Positions 35,014-45,310 of a stretch of 64,000 nt of DNA are shown here, piece by piece. The notes beneath the pieces are model-generated. The model made no database searches. It saw only the letters and a program-made list of their open reading frames with translations, and was not told the DNA's origin. The DNA is taken from positions 1,047,001 to 1,111,000 of the forward strand of contig NZ_QYUL01000002.1 of the NCBI RefSeq assembly GCF_003590795.1, given 5' to 3'. Position 1 is the first letter of the stretch. Each line of letters begins with the position of its first letter. Source of the stretch: Azospirillum cavernae. GTDB lineage: Bacteria > Pseudomonadota > Alphaproteobacteria > Azospirillales > Azospirillaceae. The position numbers and the translations under genes were made by a program.

Positions 35014-35158
35014 GCATTTCCTGCACCGCGCCGCACAACACGAACAGGGCGAAGAGCAGGGCGAACAATCCGGCGATGGTGGTGAATTCCAGCAGCGCCT
35101 CGGTCAGCCAGAGGATGCGTTCCTGACGGTCCGCATTTTGTTTCGCCAAGGTGGCCAT
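35009..35158 (-). CDS. 49-aa single-helix membrane protein
   Basis: A short protein, MATLAKQNADRQERILWLTE followed by one hydrophobic helix (TIAGLFALLFALFVLCGAV), ending QEMP. GGGAG lies 9 nt before the ATG at 35158. The TAA stop is the TAA of CCTAAGCAGG, the first bases of the neighbouring hairpin element. No family is recognised. The region upstream is AT-rich. Confidence 0.7.
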   Translation of the reverse strand: MATLAKQNADRQERILWLTEALLEFTTIAGLFALLFALFVLCGAVQEMP

Positions 35159-35437
35159 GTCGTCGTCTCCCATGAGGGGCGCCTCGTGAGGGTTGCCTCA
35201 AAACCAAATTCAATAAAATTTTAGCAAAATCACTGATGGCGCGCTGTGACGGTGGTCACAGGCGGCTTGGAATCGGCGCCGCGCGTCGGCTTGGGGGCGT
35301 GCAAGTGTGATTCTTTTGCGAAACAGGGAGCGTCCCGAATTGCCGTAAAAATGAAAATATATGTTTTAAAACAATGAATTATCAGGCGTTCATGGGATCC
35401 TCGCTGGTCCGCCTGCGCAAAAATCATCCGCAAGCCT
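35159..35437. other. AT-rich intergenic stretch before the groES promoter
   Basis: About 280 bases with no supportable gene, including long A/T-rich runs around 35210-35225 and 35345-35390. It probably contains the promoter of the small membrane protein. Nothing else recognised. Confidence 0.5.
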
Positions 35438-35464
35438 CTTGAATCCAAAATCACCATCCATTAG
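35438..35464 (+). promoter_or_regulatory. Putative heat-shock (RpoH) promoter of groESL
   Basis: CTTGAA (35438-35443) followed, with about 16 nt between CTTG and CCAT, by CCATTA (35458-35463) resembles the alphaproteobacterial RpoH consensus (CTTG...CYTATNT). It ends just before the CIRCE element, so repressor binding would cover the start site. Confidence 0.55.
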
Positions 35465-35468
35465 CTGT

Positions 35469-35495
35469 CTGGCACTCGCCGGGTGTGAGTGCTAA
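35469..35495. promoter_or_regulatory. CIRCE element (HrcA operator) of groESL
   Basis: CTGGCACTC-N9-GAGTGCTAA. The right arm is the exact consensus; the left arm deviates in its first bases from TTAGCACTC. It lies 57 nt upstream of the groES start and implies HrcA repression. Confidence 0.93.
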
Positions 35496-35551
35496 CAAGC
35501 GCGCCCCGGATTTCCAGATCACGTTCAAGCCTTATCCAAGGAGGCCGTCCC

Positions 35552-35842
35552 ATGAAGTTCCGTCCGCTCCACGACCGCGTCGTCGTCAAGCGTCTGGAGT
35601 CCGATACCAAGACCAAGGGCGGGATCATCATCCCCGACACGGCGAAGGAAAAGCCGCAGGAAGGCGAAATCATCGCCGTCGGCCCCGGCGCTCGTGATGA
35701 ATCGGGCAAGATCGTCGCGCTCGACGTCAAGGCCGGCGACCGCATCCTGTTTGGGAAGTGGTCGGGCACCGAAGTGAAGATCGAAGGCCAGGATTTCCTC
35801 ATCATGAAGGAATCCGACATCATGGGCATCATCGAAGGCTAA
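35552..35842 (+). CDS. groES: Co-chaperonin GroES
   Basis: A 96-aa heptameric lid of the GroEL chamber. The start [17 protein letters not shown] follows AAGGAGG (about 9 nt). The mobile loop ([20 protein letters not shown]) and the VGPGARDE motif are canonical. First gene of the CIRCE-controlled groESL operon. Confidence 0.98.
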   Translation: MKFRPLHDRVVVKRLESDTKTKGGIIIPDTAKEKPQEGEIIAVGPGARDESGKIVALDVKAGDRILFGKWSGTEVKIEGQDFLIMKESDIMGIIEG

Positions 35843-35890
35843 TGTCCTTCGCCCATCTTCGTTTCGACATTCGATACTCAGAGGAATTGA

Positions 35891-37546
<1,656 letters not shown>

Positions 37547-37582
37547 TCAGAAGTCCAGGGCGTTCCAACGCTTTGGTTTGGA

Positions 37583-37616
37583 AAGGGGTGCCCCTCGCAA
37601 GGGGGGCGCCCTTTTT
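37583..37616 (+). terminator. Rho-independent terminator after groEL
   Basis: AAAGGGGTGCCCC pairs with GGGGGGCGCCCTTT (one G-U pair), followed by TTTTTC. Confidence 0.8.
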
Positions 37617-37806
37617 CTTCGTGATGATCCGGCCCTGGGCATGGTTCCTGGGGGCGTTTGGCGGTTGCGCTCCGCTTTCCTGAATGTCAAGCCGAACTCT
37701 GGCTTGCTTTGCCACCGCTGGCTTCCAATAATCCGGCCTCCACGCCGAGGGCCGCCATCAAGGCCAGGGCGGATCGACCGCTTTCTTTTTACAACGAGGC
37801 TTTTCC

Positions 37807-38157
37807 ATGCGCTCCTTCGAGGGCCAGCATTCCGACAACGTCGCCATCAAGCGCACCCGCGAGCAGAAGCAGCGGCAGGTTGCGCAGCTCAAGGAGCAGC
37901 TTGCGACGCTGAAGGTCCACGCCGCGCCCGCCATCCGCGAAGCCCTGGTCAAGCGCATCGCCGAACTCGACGCCGAACTGCGCCAACCGCCCAAGCCCGA
38001 GCGTGAAGGCCGCGAGCGTGACCGCGAGGACGCCCCGCGCGCTCCCCGCCGGGAAGGTCGGGCCAGCGTCTTCCGCAGCGACGACACCGGGCCGGGGGCG
38101 ACGTCGGCCGCCGCCGCCGCGTCGGCCGCCTTCTCCTCCCCCCGCCGCCGCAGCTGA
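37807..38157 (+). CDS. Coiled-coil, Arg-rich hypothetical protein
   Basis: A 116-aa protein. Residues 15-60 form a likely coiled coil (REQKQRQVAQLKEQLATLK, VKRIAELDAELRQ). The second half is very rich in Arg, Glu, Pro and Ala and appears disordered. No known domain. It starts 5 nt... of spacing before the next gene is small (the transporter start follows 5 nt after its stop), so the two may be co-transcribed. Confidence 0.6.
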   Translation: MRSFEGQHSDNVAIKRTREQKQRQVAQLKEQLATLKVHAAPAIREALVKRIAELDAELRQPPKPEREGRERDREDAPRAPRREGRASVFRSDDTGPGATSAAAAASAAFSSPRRRS

Positions 38158-38161
38158 CGCC

Positions 38162-39079
38162 ATGGCCGATGATCGCGTTGCCCCAGCCAAAAGCCGCCGC
38201 CTGATGGATCAGGCGTGGCTGTTGATGCTGCTGCCGCCCCTGTTCTGGGCGGGCAACGCGGTCATGGGCCGCGCCGTCGCCGGGGCGGTGCCGCCCATCG
38301 GTCTGGCCTTCTGGCGTTGGACCTTGGGCACGCTCATCATCCTGCCCTTCGCCTGGAAGCATCTGCGTCACGATCTGTCGCCGCTGCTGGCGGGTTGGAA
38401 GGACGTGCTGGTGCTGGGCACGCTGGGCATCGGCCTGTTCAACACCTTTCAGTACATCGCGCTGAACTCCACCACGGCGCTCAACAGCGTGATGCTGCAA
38501 TCGTCGATGCCGGTGCTGATCGTGCTGATGAGCCTGTTGCTGTTCGGCGACCGCGTGCGCCCCGCCCAGGGGCTGGGAATCGTCGTCTCGCTGATCGGCG
38601 CCACGACCCTGATTTCGCACGGCGACCCGGCGGTTCTGCTGGGTTTGCAATTGAACATCGGCGACGTCTGGATGCTGGCCGCCATCGCCATCTACGCCGC
38701 GTACACCACGCTTCTGCGCCGCAAACCGGCGGTCCATGGGTTGAGCTTCGTCGTCGCCACCTTCGCGGTTGGCGCGGTGGAACTGCTGCCCTTCTATGTC
38801 TGGGAAAGCATCACCCAGCGCGCGGTGGAGCCGACGGCGGTCACGTTTCTGGCGGTCGGCTACGTCGCGCTGTTCCCGTCCATCGTCGCCTATCTGTGCT
38901 TCAACCGCGTGGTCGAACTGGTCGGAGCCAACACCGCCGGTCTGGCGATCCATCTGGTGCCGGTCTTCGGCAGCCTGCTGGCCGTGCTGTTCCTGGGCGA
39001 ACAACCGCACCTGTACCACGGCGTCGGCATCGCCTTGATCGCCACGGGAATCATTCTGGCGACCCGGCGGCGGGGGTGA
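38162..39079 (+). CDS. EamA/DMT-superfamily metabolite exporter
   Basis: A 305-aa membrane protein with about ten helices in two EamA repeats. The first begins PPLFWAGNAVMGRAVAG and contains ALNSTTALNSVMLQSSMPVLIVLM. The second contains AIYAAYTTLLRRKP and ends FLGEQPHLYHGVGIALIATGI, the typical repeat end. Substrate is unknown; relatives export amino acids or other small metabolites. Confidence 0.9.
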   Translation: MADDRVAPAKSRRLMDQAWLLMLLPPLFWAGNAVMGRAVAGAVPPIGLAFWRWTLGTLIILPFAWKHLRHDLSPLLAGWKDVLVLGTLGIGLFNTFQYIALNSTTALNSVMLQSSMPVLIVLMSLLLFGDRVRPAQGLGIVVSLIGATTLISHGDPAVLLGLQLNIGDVWMLAAIAIYAAYTTLLRRKPAVHGLSFVVATFAVGAVELLPFYVWESITQRAVEPTAVTFLAVGYVALFPSIVAYLCFNRVVELVGANTAGLAIHLVPVFGSLLAVLFLGEQPHLYHGVGIALIATGIILATRRRG

Positions 39080-39095
39080 GAAGACGTCTGATCCG

Positions 39096-39731
39096 TTACG
39101 GGAACAGCGGATTGTAGCTCGACAGCGCCGCGAGGAAGTCGTCCTGACTGGCGTGATTATCGCTACCAAGGGCAATATTAAGAGTGCTGTCGCAGCCCTT
39201 TGCGACAATCAGGCGATCTCTGATGGCGTCGAGTCCCAACCGTTCGATGATGGCGCGCAAGCAATCCTCAAAACAGATCAAAGACGCTCGCAATTGCCTG
39301 AAGACATCGGGATAGCGGGAGCGAAGGGCCTGGATGAAGCGTTTGTCTCCTGAAACCAACACATCAACAGCGGGCGTCGATAAGGCGACGACGGCCAATT
39401 GCGCTTCGCCCTGATCGATTCCTTCCTGTCCGGGAGCAAGCATGGCGTTGTAGAGGGGATTCTGAACCGATTCTTGGATCCAAGAATCTGGGATGACGGG
39501 AACCGTGCCTTGCAGGCCTTCAATCCTTTGGAGAATGTCCGCGCGCAGGGTGTTGGTTAGCGCATCGGGTGGCCTCCAGCGATTCAACGGAGTTTTTGCG
39601 CCCCTGACCGAGGCTGAGACAAGGCGGTAGGGATGGGTGATGCCCAAAGCCTCCAGACACTCCGCCCAAAGATCGCAGAAGACCAGTTTCAGGAACACAT
39701 CCCGATCAAACAGCGCGTGACGGTCGGCCAT
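39096..39731 (-). CDS. PIN-like domain protein (putative toxin-type nuclease)
   Basis: A 211-aa protein with PIN-like acidic residues: FDRDVFLKL at the N-terminus, GIDQGEAQLAVVAL in the middle and VDVLVSGDKRFIQALRS, the typical order D...E...D. It lies 3 nt after the stop of the ImmA/IrrE-type protease gene, so both are one operon. Such pairs suggest a toxin-antitoxin or defence module in which the PIN protein cuts RNA and the partner controls it. This role is inferred. Catalytic assignment is by eye. Confidence 0.75.
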   Translation of the reverse strand: MADRHALFDRDVFLKLVFCDLWAECLEALGITHPYRLVSASVRGAKTPLNRWRPPDALTNTLRADILQRIEGLQGTVPVIPDSWIQESVQNPLYNAMLAPGQEGIDQGEAQLAVVALSTPAVDVLVSGDKRFIQALRSRYPDVFRQLRASLICFEDCLRAIIERLGLDAIRDRLIVAKGCDSTLNIALGSDNHASQDDFLAALSSYNPLFP

Positions 39732-39734
39732 GGG

Positions 39735-40763
39735 TCAGAGGACGCCCAGCCGTTCCAAAAATTCAAAGCTGTCGTCAGACAAGACGCCTGCATCAAGATG
39801 GGCGCGCAGTGCCTTCTGGCAAAGAGCGGATGTGTCTTCCCGCTCCGAAGCAAGAAACTTCAGGGTTTCATTGCCAAGCGGCCAAAGAGATTTCCCATTC
39901 TTCTTTGTATGCCGGACGGCGTTTAGAACGACATGACCGGGAGAAATTCCATATTGTCGCCCATAGCGGTCGGCGATTGCCGCAAGTTCTCTTGCACCCA
40001 TGAGGTGTTTCAGGTTCAGCTTGCTGTTTTCGTTTCCGGTCAGCAGTTGCAACGCGTAGCGATTGGCGGCTTGCTCTTGCGCGTCCGACGATTCCACGTC
40101 GTCTTCTGAAACCTTCTCATCGACGATGGTGTCGCCATCATCGTCGATGTTCAGATGTCCAAGGGCGACGTGTCCCATCTCGTGGGCAAGAATGAAGAGA
40201 ATCCAGGCGGGGAGATCATACTTCTTGGTGATAATGATGACAGGACGACCGGCGCAGGTCGTCACCATGCCGTCCATCTTCTTTTCCGCCGTCGGCAGGG
40301 CAGGCAGGTAAATCACCGGAACCCCGCTGCTCCAGCAGGCCTCCAGCAAGTCCGGCAACCCGACCCAAGGGGAATCTTTGCGTTGGAGACACGCCCCTCT
40401 CAGTTCCGAAACGGACGGCAACGCGCCGATCCAGGGCTGGGGCGTCGCTTGGGCGACGATGTGGGCGACGGCGGTCGCCAGGGCGCGCGGGGAGGCGATT
40501 TTGGCGGGGTCGGTTCCACCCCGGGTTTTGAAGCAGGCGGCGGGCATGGGCCGCTGTTGGAGTTGCCCGGCGCGGTCGATCTGGAGACCAAAATGCTTGG
40601 CGACGAAGCCGCGAATCTCATGGACGCCCGACGGGTACGCGATGGCGTCCCGCCACCAGTCGGGCAGGGTCTTCCACACCTCGGCAGCCTTCAGGCCAAC
40701 GGCGGAGAATTCTGTGCTCAATAGGCTTTTCAGTTTGGCGGAGGAGGGGCTGTTCGCGGTCAT
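39735..40763 (-). CDS. ImmA/IrrE-family metallopeptidase paired with the PIN protein
   Basis: A 342-aa protein with zinc-protease motif ILAHEMGHVALGH (HExxH at residues 194-198) and a likely third ligand in SSDAQEQAANRYAL (Glu230), the COG2856/ImmA-IrrE signature. The N-terminal 130 residues lack an obvious Xre helix-turn-helix, which usually accompanies this family; the part WWRDAIAY and VHEIRGFVAKHFGLQ is unrecognised but seems ordered. It is the upstream gene of the two-gene operon with the PIN protein. Confidence 0.85.
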   Translation of the reverse strand: MTANSPSSAKLKSLLSTEFSAVGLKAAEVWKTLPDWWRDAIAYPSGVHEIRGFVAKHFGLQIDRAGQLQQRPMPAACFKTRGGTDPAKIASPRALATAVAHIVAQATPQPWIGALPSVSELRGACLQRKDSPWVGLPDLLEACWSSGVPVIYLPALPTAEKKMDGMVTTCAGRPVIIITKKYDLPAWILFILAHEMGHVALGHLNIDDDGDTIVDEKVSEDDVESSDAQEQAANRYALQLLTGNENSKLNLKHLMGARELAAIADRYGRQYGISPGHVVLNAVRHTKKNGKSLWPLGNETLKFLASEREDTSALCQKALRAHLDAGVLSDDSFEFLERLGVL

Positions 40764-40954
40764 GGGCTGCCTCCCTCGAATCCGGCGCTGCGACTCGGGA
40801 TGTGATAGGTTAAAAGGGGCGTTTTGGCAAGCGAGAGACTCATGAAAGGTTGTGGGTGTGATTTTTTGGGATGGAGCAAGGGCCGTGGTGCGTCCTGCGA
40901 TCCGCCACCTTATATAGGGCGCATCCTGTTTGTTTCATGTGCCACGGAGCCGTC

Positions 40955-41554
40955 ATGCCCTCCCGCCGTTCTCTTCTCGCCGTCGTCGCCGTCGCCGTTT
41001 TGGGGCTGTCCGCCTGCCAGAGCGCGCCGCCGCGTCCCGCGCCGCGTCCGATTGATTTTTCCAACTTCGGCCCGATCATCCTCAGCGCCGGAGGCGTCGA
41101 TGTGGTGAACGGCTATCGGCCCGGCGGCGGCAAGCATGTCGAGGACCGCTCGGCGGTTCCCCCGGTCGAGGCGGTGCGGCGCTGGGCGTCGGAGCGGCTC
41201 CAGGCCGCCGGTGGGGCCGGGCGGGTGCGCGTCACCATCAAGGACGCCAGCATCATCGAGGTGGCCTTGCCCAAAACCGAAGGGGTGAAGGGCTATTTCA
41301 CCACCGATCAGGCCCAGCGTTATGACGGGCGGATCGAGGTCGAGGTGTCGGGCGACATGCCGGACAACAGCGCGGGCGCCTTTCGCGGCGCGACCAAGGC
41401 CATCGTCACCTATTCCACCACCGTGCCGGAAAACATCGCCCTGGCCGACCGCGAGGCCATCTTCCTCGACATCACCCGCCGACTGGTCGAGGATCTGAAC
41501 GCCCGGCTGGACTCGGGCATCCGCAAGGATCTGGCGCCGATGATCCGGCGCTGA
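40955..41554 (+). CDS. Hypothetical lipoprotein
   Basis: A 199-aa lipoprotein. MPSRRSLLAVVAVAVLG leads to the lipobox LSAC, so the mature N-terminal Cys is lipidated. A Pro-rich linker follows, then a domain containing GGGKHVEDRSAVPPVEAVRRW and KGYFTTDQAQRYDGRIEVEV. The start at 40955 follows CACGGAG. Function is unknown. It shares a bidirectional terminator with ahcY. Confidence 0.82.
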   Translation: MPSRRSLLAVVAVAVLGLSACQSAPPRPAPRPIDFSNFGPIILSAGGVDVVNGYRPGGGKHVEDRSAVPPVEAVRRWASERLQAAGGAGRVRVTIKDASIIEVALPKTEGVKGYFTTDQAQRYDGRIEVEVSGDMPDNSAGAFRGATKAIVTYSTTVPENIALADREAIFLDITRRLVEDLNARLDSGIRKDLAPMIRR

Positions 41555-41586
41555 CGGCGCTTTACCCGCCAATTTCACCACCAACG

Positions 41587-41619
41587 AAAAAGGGCCGCCC
41601 CACCGGGACGGCCCTTTTT
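41587..41619. terminator. Bidirectional terminator between lipoprotein gene and ahcY
   Basis: AAAAAGGGCCGCCC / GGACGGCCCTTTTT with an A run on one side and a T run on the other serves both convergent genes. Confidence 0.92.
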
Positions 41620-41638
41620 CAACGCAAGACCGCTGTTT

Positions 41639-42940
41639 TTAGTAGCGGTAGTGGTCCGGCTTGTACGGGCCTTCGGTCGGCACGCTGATGTAGGTGGCCT
41701 GCTTTTCGGTCAGGGTGGTCAGCTTGGCGCCGATCTTCTCCAGATGCAGGCGGGCGACCTTTTCGTCCAGATGCTTGGGCAGGACGTAGACCTTGCGCTC
41801 GTAGGCGGCGGCGTTGGTCCACAGCTCGATCTGGGCCAGCACCTGGTTGGTGAAGCTGGCGCTCATCACGAAGCTGGGGTGGCCGGTGGCGCAGCCCAGA
41901 TTGACCAGACGGCCCTGGGCCAGAACGATCAGGCGCTTGCCGTCGGGGAACACGACCTCGTCAACCTGCGGCTTGACCTCTTCCCAGACATAGTTGCGCA
42001 GGGAGTCGATCTGGATTTCGCTGTCGAAGTGGCCGATGTTGCAGACGATGGCGCGGTCCTTCATCTGGCGCATGTGGTCCAGCGTGATGACGTCCACGTT
42101 GCCGGTCGCGGTGACGAAGATGTCGCCGAGCGAGGCGGCTTCGTCCATCGTGACGACCTGATAGCCTTCCATCGCGGCCTGGAGCGCGTTGATCGGGTCG
42201 ATCTCCGTCACCATGACGCGGGCGCCCTGCGAACGCAGGCTGGCGGCGGAACCCTTGCCCACGTCGCCGTAACCGGCGACGACGGCGACCTTGCCCGCCA
42301 TCATGACGTCGGTGGCGCGCTTGATGCCATCGACCAGCGACTCGCGGCAGCCATAGAGATTGTCGAACTTCGACTTGGTGACGCTGTCGTTCACGTTGAT
42401 GGCGGGAACCTTCAGAAGGTCCTTCTTCATCATCTCATACAGGCGATGCACGCCGGTCGTCGTCTCTTCCGACAGGCCGCGCACGTCGTCCAGCATGGCC
42501 GGATACTTCTCGTGCATGATCTGGGTGACGTCGCCGCCATCGTCCAGGATCATGTTCGGGGTCCAGCCATCGGGGCCGCGCAGCGTCGCCTCAATGCACT
42601 CCCAGAACTCTTCCTCCGTCTCGCCCTTCCAGGCGAAGACCGGGATGCCGGCGGCGGCGATGGCGGCGGCGGCTTGATCCTGGGTCGAGAAGATGTTGCA
42701 GGACGACCAGCGCACGGTGGCGCCCAGCGCCGTCAGCGTCTCGATCAGCACGGCGGTCTGGATGGTCATGTGCAGGCAGCCGACGATGCGGGCGCCGGTC
42801 AGCGGCTTGGAGTCGCCGAACTCCGCGCGCAGCGCCATCAGGCCCGGCATCTCCGTCTCAGCGATGTTGATTTCCTTGCGGCCCCAGGGGGCGAGGCTGA
42901 TGTCTTTGACCTTGTAATCGGTGAAGGCGGCGGCGGCCAT
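41639..42940 (-). CDS. ahcY: S-adenosylhomocysteine hydrolase
   Basis: A 433-aa NAD-dependent enzyme that splits S-adenosylhomocysteine into adenosine and homocysteine, closing the methyl cycle. It has the NAD-binding loop [21 protein letters not shown], the substrate segments [14 protein letters not shown] and [14 protein letters not shown], and the C-terminal PDHYRY end. The start at 42940 ([14 protein letters not shown]) follows AGGAGA; a longer frame to 43033 is rejected. A perfect palindrome upstream probably controls it. Confidence 0.96.
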   Translation of the reverse strand: MAAAAFTDYKVKDISLAPWGRKEINIAETEMPGLMALRAEFGDSKPLTGARIVGCLHMTIQTAVLIETLTALGATVRWSSCNIFSTQDQAAAAIAAAGIPVFAWKGETEEEFWECIEATLRGPDGWTPNMILDDGGDVTQIMHEKYPAMLDDVRGLSEETTTGVHRLYEMMKKDLLKVPAINVNDSVTKSKFDNLYGCRESLVDGIKRATDVMMAGKVAVVAGYGDVGKGSAASLRSQGARVMVTEIDPINALQAAMEGYQVVTMDEAASLGDIFVTATGNVDVITLDHMRQMKDRAIVCNIGHFDSEIQIDSLRNYVWEEVKPQVDEVVFPDGKRLIVLAQGRLVNLGCATGHPSFVMSASFTNQVLAQIELWTNAAAYERKVYVLPKHLDEKVARLHLEKIGAKLTTLTEKQATYISVPTEGPYKPDHYRY

Positions 42941-43589
42941 GGGGCGTCTCCTGAGCGCGGGGATGAACCGGCGGGCCGAAGGGGCCGCGCCTGAATTGCT
43001 CAAGGATGTAGCAGCGCGGCATCTGGTTCGCAAGCATAAAGATATCTTTATATCTGCAATATACGGAGATGGATCGCGGGACCGAAACGGGCGCGCACCG
43101 CAAAATCACAACCAAAAAGAGATTGATGAGGCGCGGCGCGGGCAAGTGACCGGAGATCGCGTGGGCTGTCTGGGAAGGACAAGGGCAAGGACAGAAGGCT
43201 TGGCAATCAAAAGCTTCTTTCGCGATGGATGCACGCGCCGGTATCCGTCTGATAATCCAGCCAATGTTGCATCGTGTCGTAATTAACGGTTTGTCAACCT
43301 GCTTGCGCATTACCGGATAAATAGATAGTCTTCAAACGCGAAACACGATCATCGGCTTGCTGAAAGTTGTGCGCACGCTAAGAACACTCATCGGCGCGCG
43401 GCTGGCCGCCTTTCAAGCGTCCAATCACAGCGCCGAGGCTTTCCAGGCGGTCTTGGCCGCTTCGGCGTGAATCATCGTCGTCATCGACACGCGCATCGTT
43501 CCACCGGCGGGCCGCCTCTTCAAGAACGGCTTCGCCGACTGTGTTTGGCTGTCCGTTTTCCTCCTGCAACGAAGGAATGAGGCTGTTCC
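42941..43589. other. Long intergenic region between ahcY and the RraA-like gene
   Basis: About 650 bases between divergent genes with no supportable coding sequence; the short minus-strand frame at 43378-43569 lacks a ribosome-binding site. It contains the 16-bp palindrome at 43037-43052 near ahcY and AT-rich patches near 43290-43335. Confidence 0.55.
43037..43052. promoter_or_regulatory. Perfect 16-bp palindrome upstream of ahcY (ArsR/SahR-type operator candidate)
   Basis: ATAAAGATATCTTTAT is a perfect palindrome about 97 nt before the ahcY start, in an AT-rich spot suited to a promoter. Proteobacterial ahcY genes are known to be controlled by ArsR-family SahR repressors; assignment of this site to such a regulator is inference. 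Confidence 0.6.
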
Positions 43590-44267
43590 ATGGCTCTGCA
43601 ACGCTATCACGTCGAATTTGCCCCCCTGTCGGCGGAAACGCTCGCCTTGTGGCGGAGCGTGCCCAGCAGCATCGCGTCCGACACGCAGAATCGTTGCCAG
43701 AGCATGGACGCGCGGATCAAGCCCTGCGCGCCGGGCATGCGGATTTGCGGACAGGCGCGGACGGTGGTGCCGATGCCGGGCGACAACAGCATGCTGTTGA
43801 CCGCGTGCAGCATCGCCGCGCCGGGCGAGGTGGTCGTGGTGGCGGGCGGCGGGTTGGACGATGTGGCGATGGCCGGGGAATGGGTGGCGCGGAGCTGCCG
43901 GTCGCGCGGCGTGGGCGGTCTGGTGATCGACGGTTCGGTGCGCGACCTCGCGGACATTCGCGAGATCGGCTTTCCCGTCTTCTCGCGCGGCGCGGTGCCG
44001 CGTGGCCCGCACAAGGCGTTTGGCGGCAAGATGGACGTGACGGCGGCGGTCGGCGGCATCGCGGTCAATCCGGGCGACCTCATCATTGGCGATGACGACG
44101 GCGTGACCGTGGTGCCTCTGGCCGTCGCCGACGAAGTGCTGAAGCGTTGTCAGGCCTTGCTGGCCCATGAGCAGTATTTGTCGGAGGAACTGGACAAGGG
44201 GCGGACGTTGGTCGATGTTTTGGGGCTTCCCGAACCGGAACTGATCCTCACCCCCGGCGCCCGCTGA
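43590..44267 (+). CDS. RraA-like family protein (putative 4-carboxy-4-hydroxy-2-oxoadipate aldolase)
   Basis: A 225-aa protein of the RraA/class II aldolase-like fold. Conserved sites: GGGLDDVAMAGEW, GGLVIDGSVRDLADI (Arg-Asp metal site) and PGDLIIGDDDGVTVVP. Members are metal-dependent HMG/CHA aldolases or oxaloacetate decarboxylases; the RNase E-inhibiting type is shorter. The neighbouring carrier and Bug-type binding-protein genes suggest aromatic acid or oxo-acid catabolism. Confidence 0.87.
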   Translation: MALQRYHVEFAPLSAETLALWRSVPSSIASDTQNRCQSMDARIKPCAPGMRICGQARTVVPMPGDNSMLLTACSIAAPGEVVVVAGGGLDDVAMAGEWVARSCRSRGVGGLVIDGSVRDLADIREIGFPVFSRGAVPRGPHKAFGGKMDVTAAVGGIAVNPGDLIIGDDDGVTVVPLAVADEVLKRCQALLAHEQYLSEELDKGRTLVDVLGLPEPELILTPGAR

Positions 44268-44343
44268 CGTCGAAAAACCGTCCCTCTCATCATGGATGCC
44301 GCGCGGAGGTTTTGATCCGCGCGGCGACAGGCGTGCGCCCTTC

Positions 44344-45273
44344 ATGACGCTGATTGTTCAGATCGTGTTGCCGATGTTTCTTCTCATCCTGGTCGGCTTC
44401 TACGCTGGCAAGTTTGGGAATTTCAGCAACGCGCTGTCTCAGGGCATTTCCCGTTTTTTGGGTCTGTACGCGCTGCCGGGGCTGTTGTTCGTCGCCATGG
44501 CGAAGGCGACGATTCCCGATCCCATCGAGTGGGGCTTTGTCGGCTCCTTCTTCATCGCCGCCTTTCTGGTTTTCGCCATCGGTTCGGGCTGGCGGTGGCT
44601 GGCGGGGCGGCGGGAGGAGATCGCCATCGTCGGTTTCGCCACCTCCTTCTCCAGCATTGGTTTGTTGGGCGCGCCGATTTTGATGGACGCCTATGGATCG
44701 GGGGTGGCCTTGCCCCTGATGCTGTTGATCGTGTTTCAATCGCCGTTGCTGTTCACCACCGTGACCATCATCGCCGAAACCCTGCGCAGCAACGGCGGAC
44801 GCCCGATTCAGACCTCGTTGAACGCGATCAAGGCGACGCTGCTCAGCCCGATGATTCTGGCCATCGCGCTTGGGCTGGCCGTCAATCTTCTGCACGCGCC
44901 GGTGCCGGGCGCCGTGATGAAGGCGGCGACCTTGATCGGCGCGACGGTTCTGCCCTGCGCCTGCTTCACGCTGGGAACCGCCCTGTCTTACAGCCCCTTG
45001 ACCGGGCGTTTGTTGCCTGCGACCGTCATGGCCTTGATGAAGGTGGCGCTGCATCCGGCCTTGACGTGGCTGTTAGCGGCGAAGGTCTTTCATCTGCCGC
45101 CCGATTGGCTGGCGCCGGCCGTCACGGCGGCGGCCTTGCCCATCGGCATCAATGTCTATGGCGTCGCCGAACGCTACCAGTCTGGTCGGGAACTGGTGTC
45201 GATGTCTCTCCTGATTTCCAGCCTGCTGTCGCCTTTGTCGATTTCCCTGGCTTATTGGGTGGCGACGCGTTGA
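44344..45273 (+). CDS. AEC family transporter (auxin efflux carrier type)
   Basis: A 309-aa membrane protein with about ten helices. MTLIVQIVLPMFLLILVGFYAGKFG and FLGLYALPGLLFVAMA are the AEC (MleP/MdcF-like) start; the C-terminal repeat contains ALPIGINVYGVAERYQSG. Bacterial members carry malate, malonate or similar acids. It lies 76 nt after the RraA-like gene on the same strand. Confidence 0.87.
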   Translation: MTLIVQIVLPMFLLILVGFYAGKFGNFSNALSQGISRFLGLYALPGLLFVAMAKATIPDPIEWGFVGSFFIAAFLVFAIGSGWRWLAGRREEIAIVGFATSFSSIGLLGAPILMDAYGSGVALPLMLLIVFQSPLLFTTVTIIAETLRSNGGRPIQTSLNAIKATLLSPMILAIALGLAVNLLHAPVPGAVMKAATLIGATVLPCACFTLGTALSYSPLTGRLLPATVMALMKVALHPALTWLLAAKVFHLPPDWLAPAVTAAALPIGINVYGVAERYQSGRELVSMSLLISSLLSPLSISLAYWVATR

Positions 45274-45310
45274 GCCGGGTGACGTGATGTTTGCGAAAAG
45301 GGACGTTGTG

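Noticed and set aside
43378..43569. 63-codon minus-strand frame between ahcY and the RraA-like gene
   Set aside because: No Shine-Dalgarno or recognisable sequence; acidic/Arg-rich composition fits chance.
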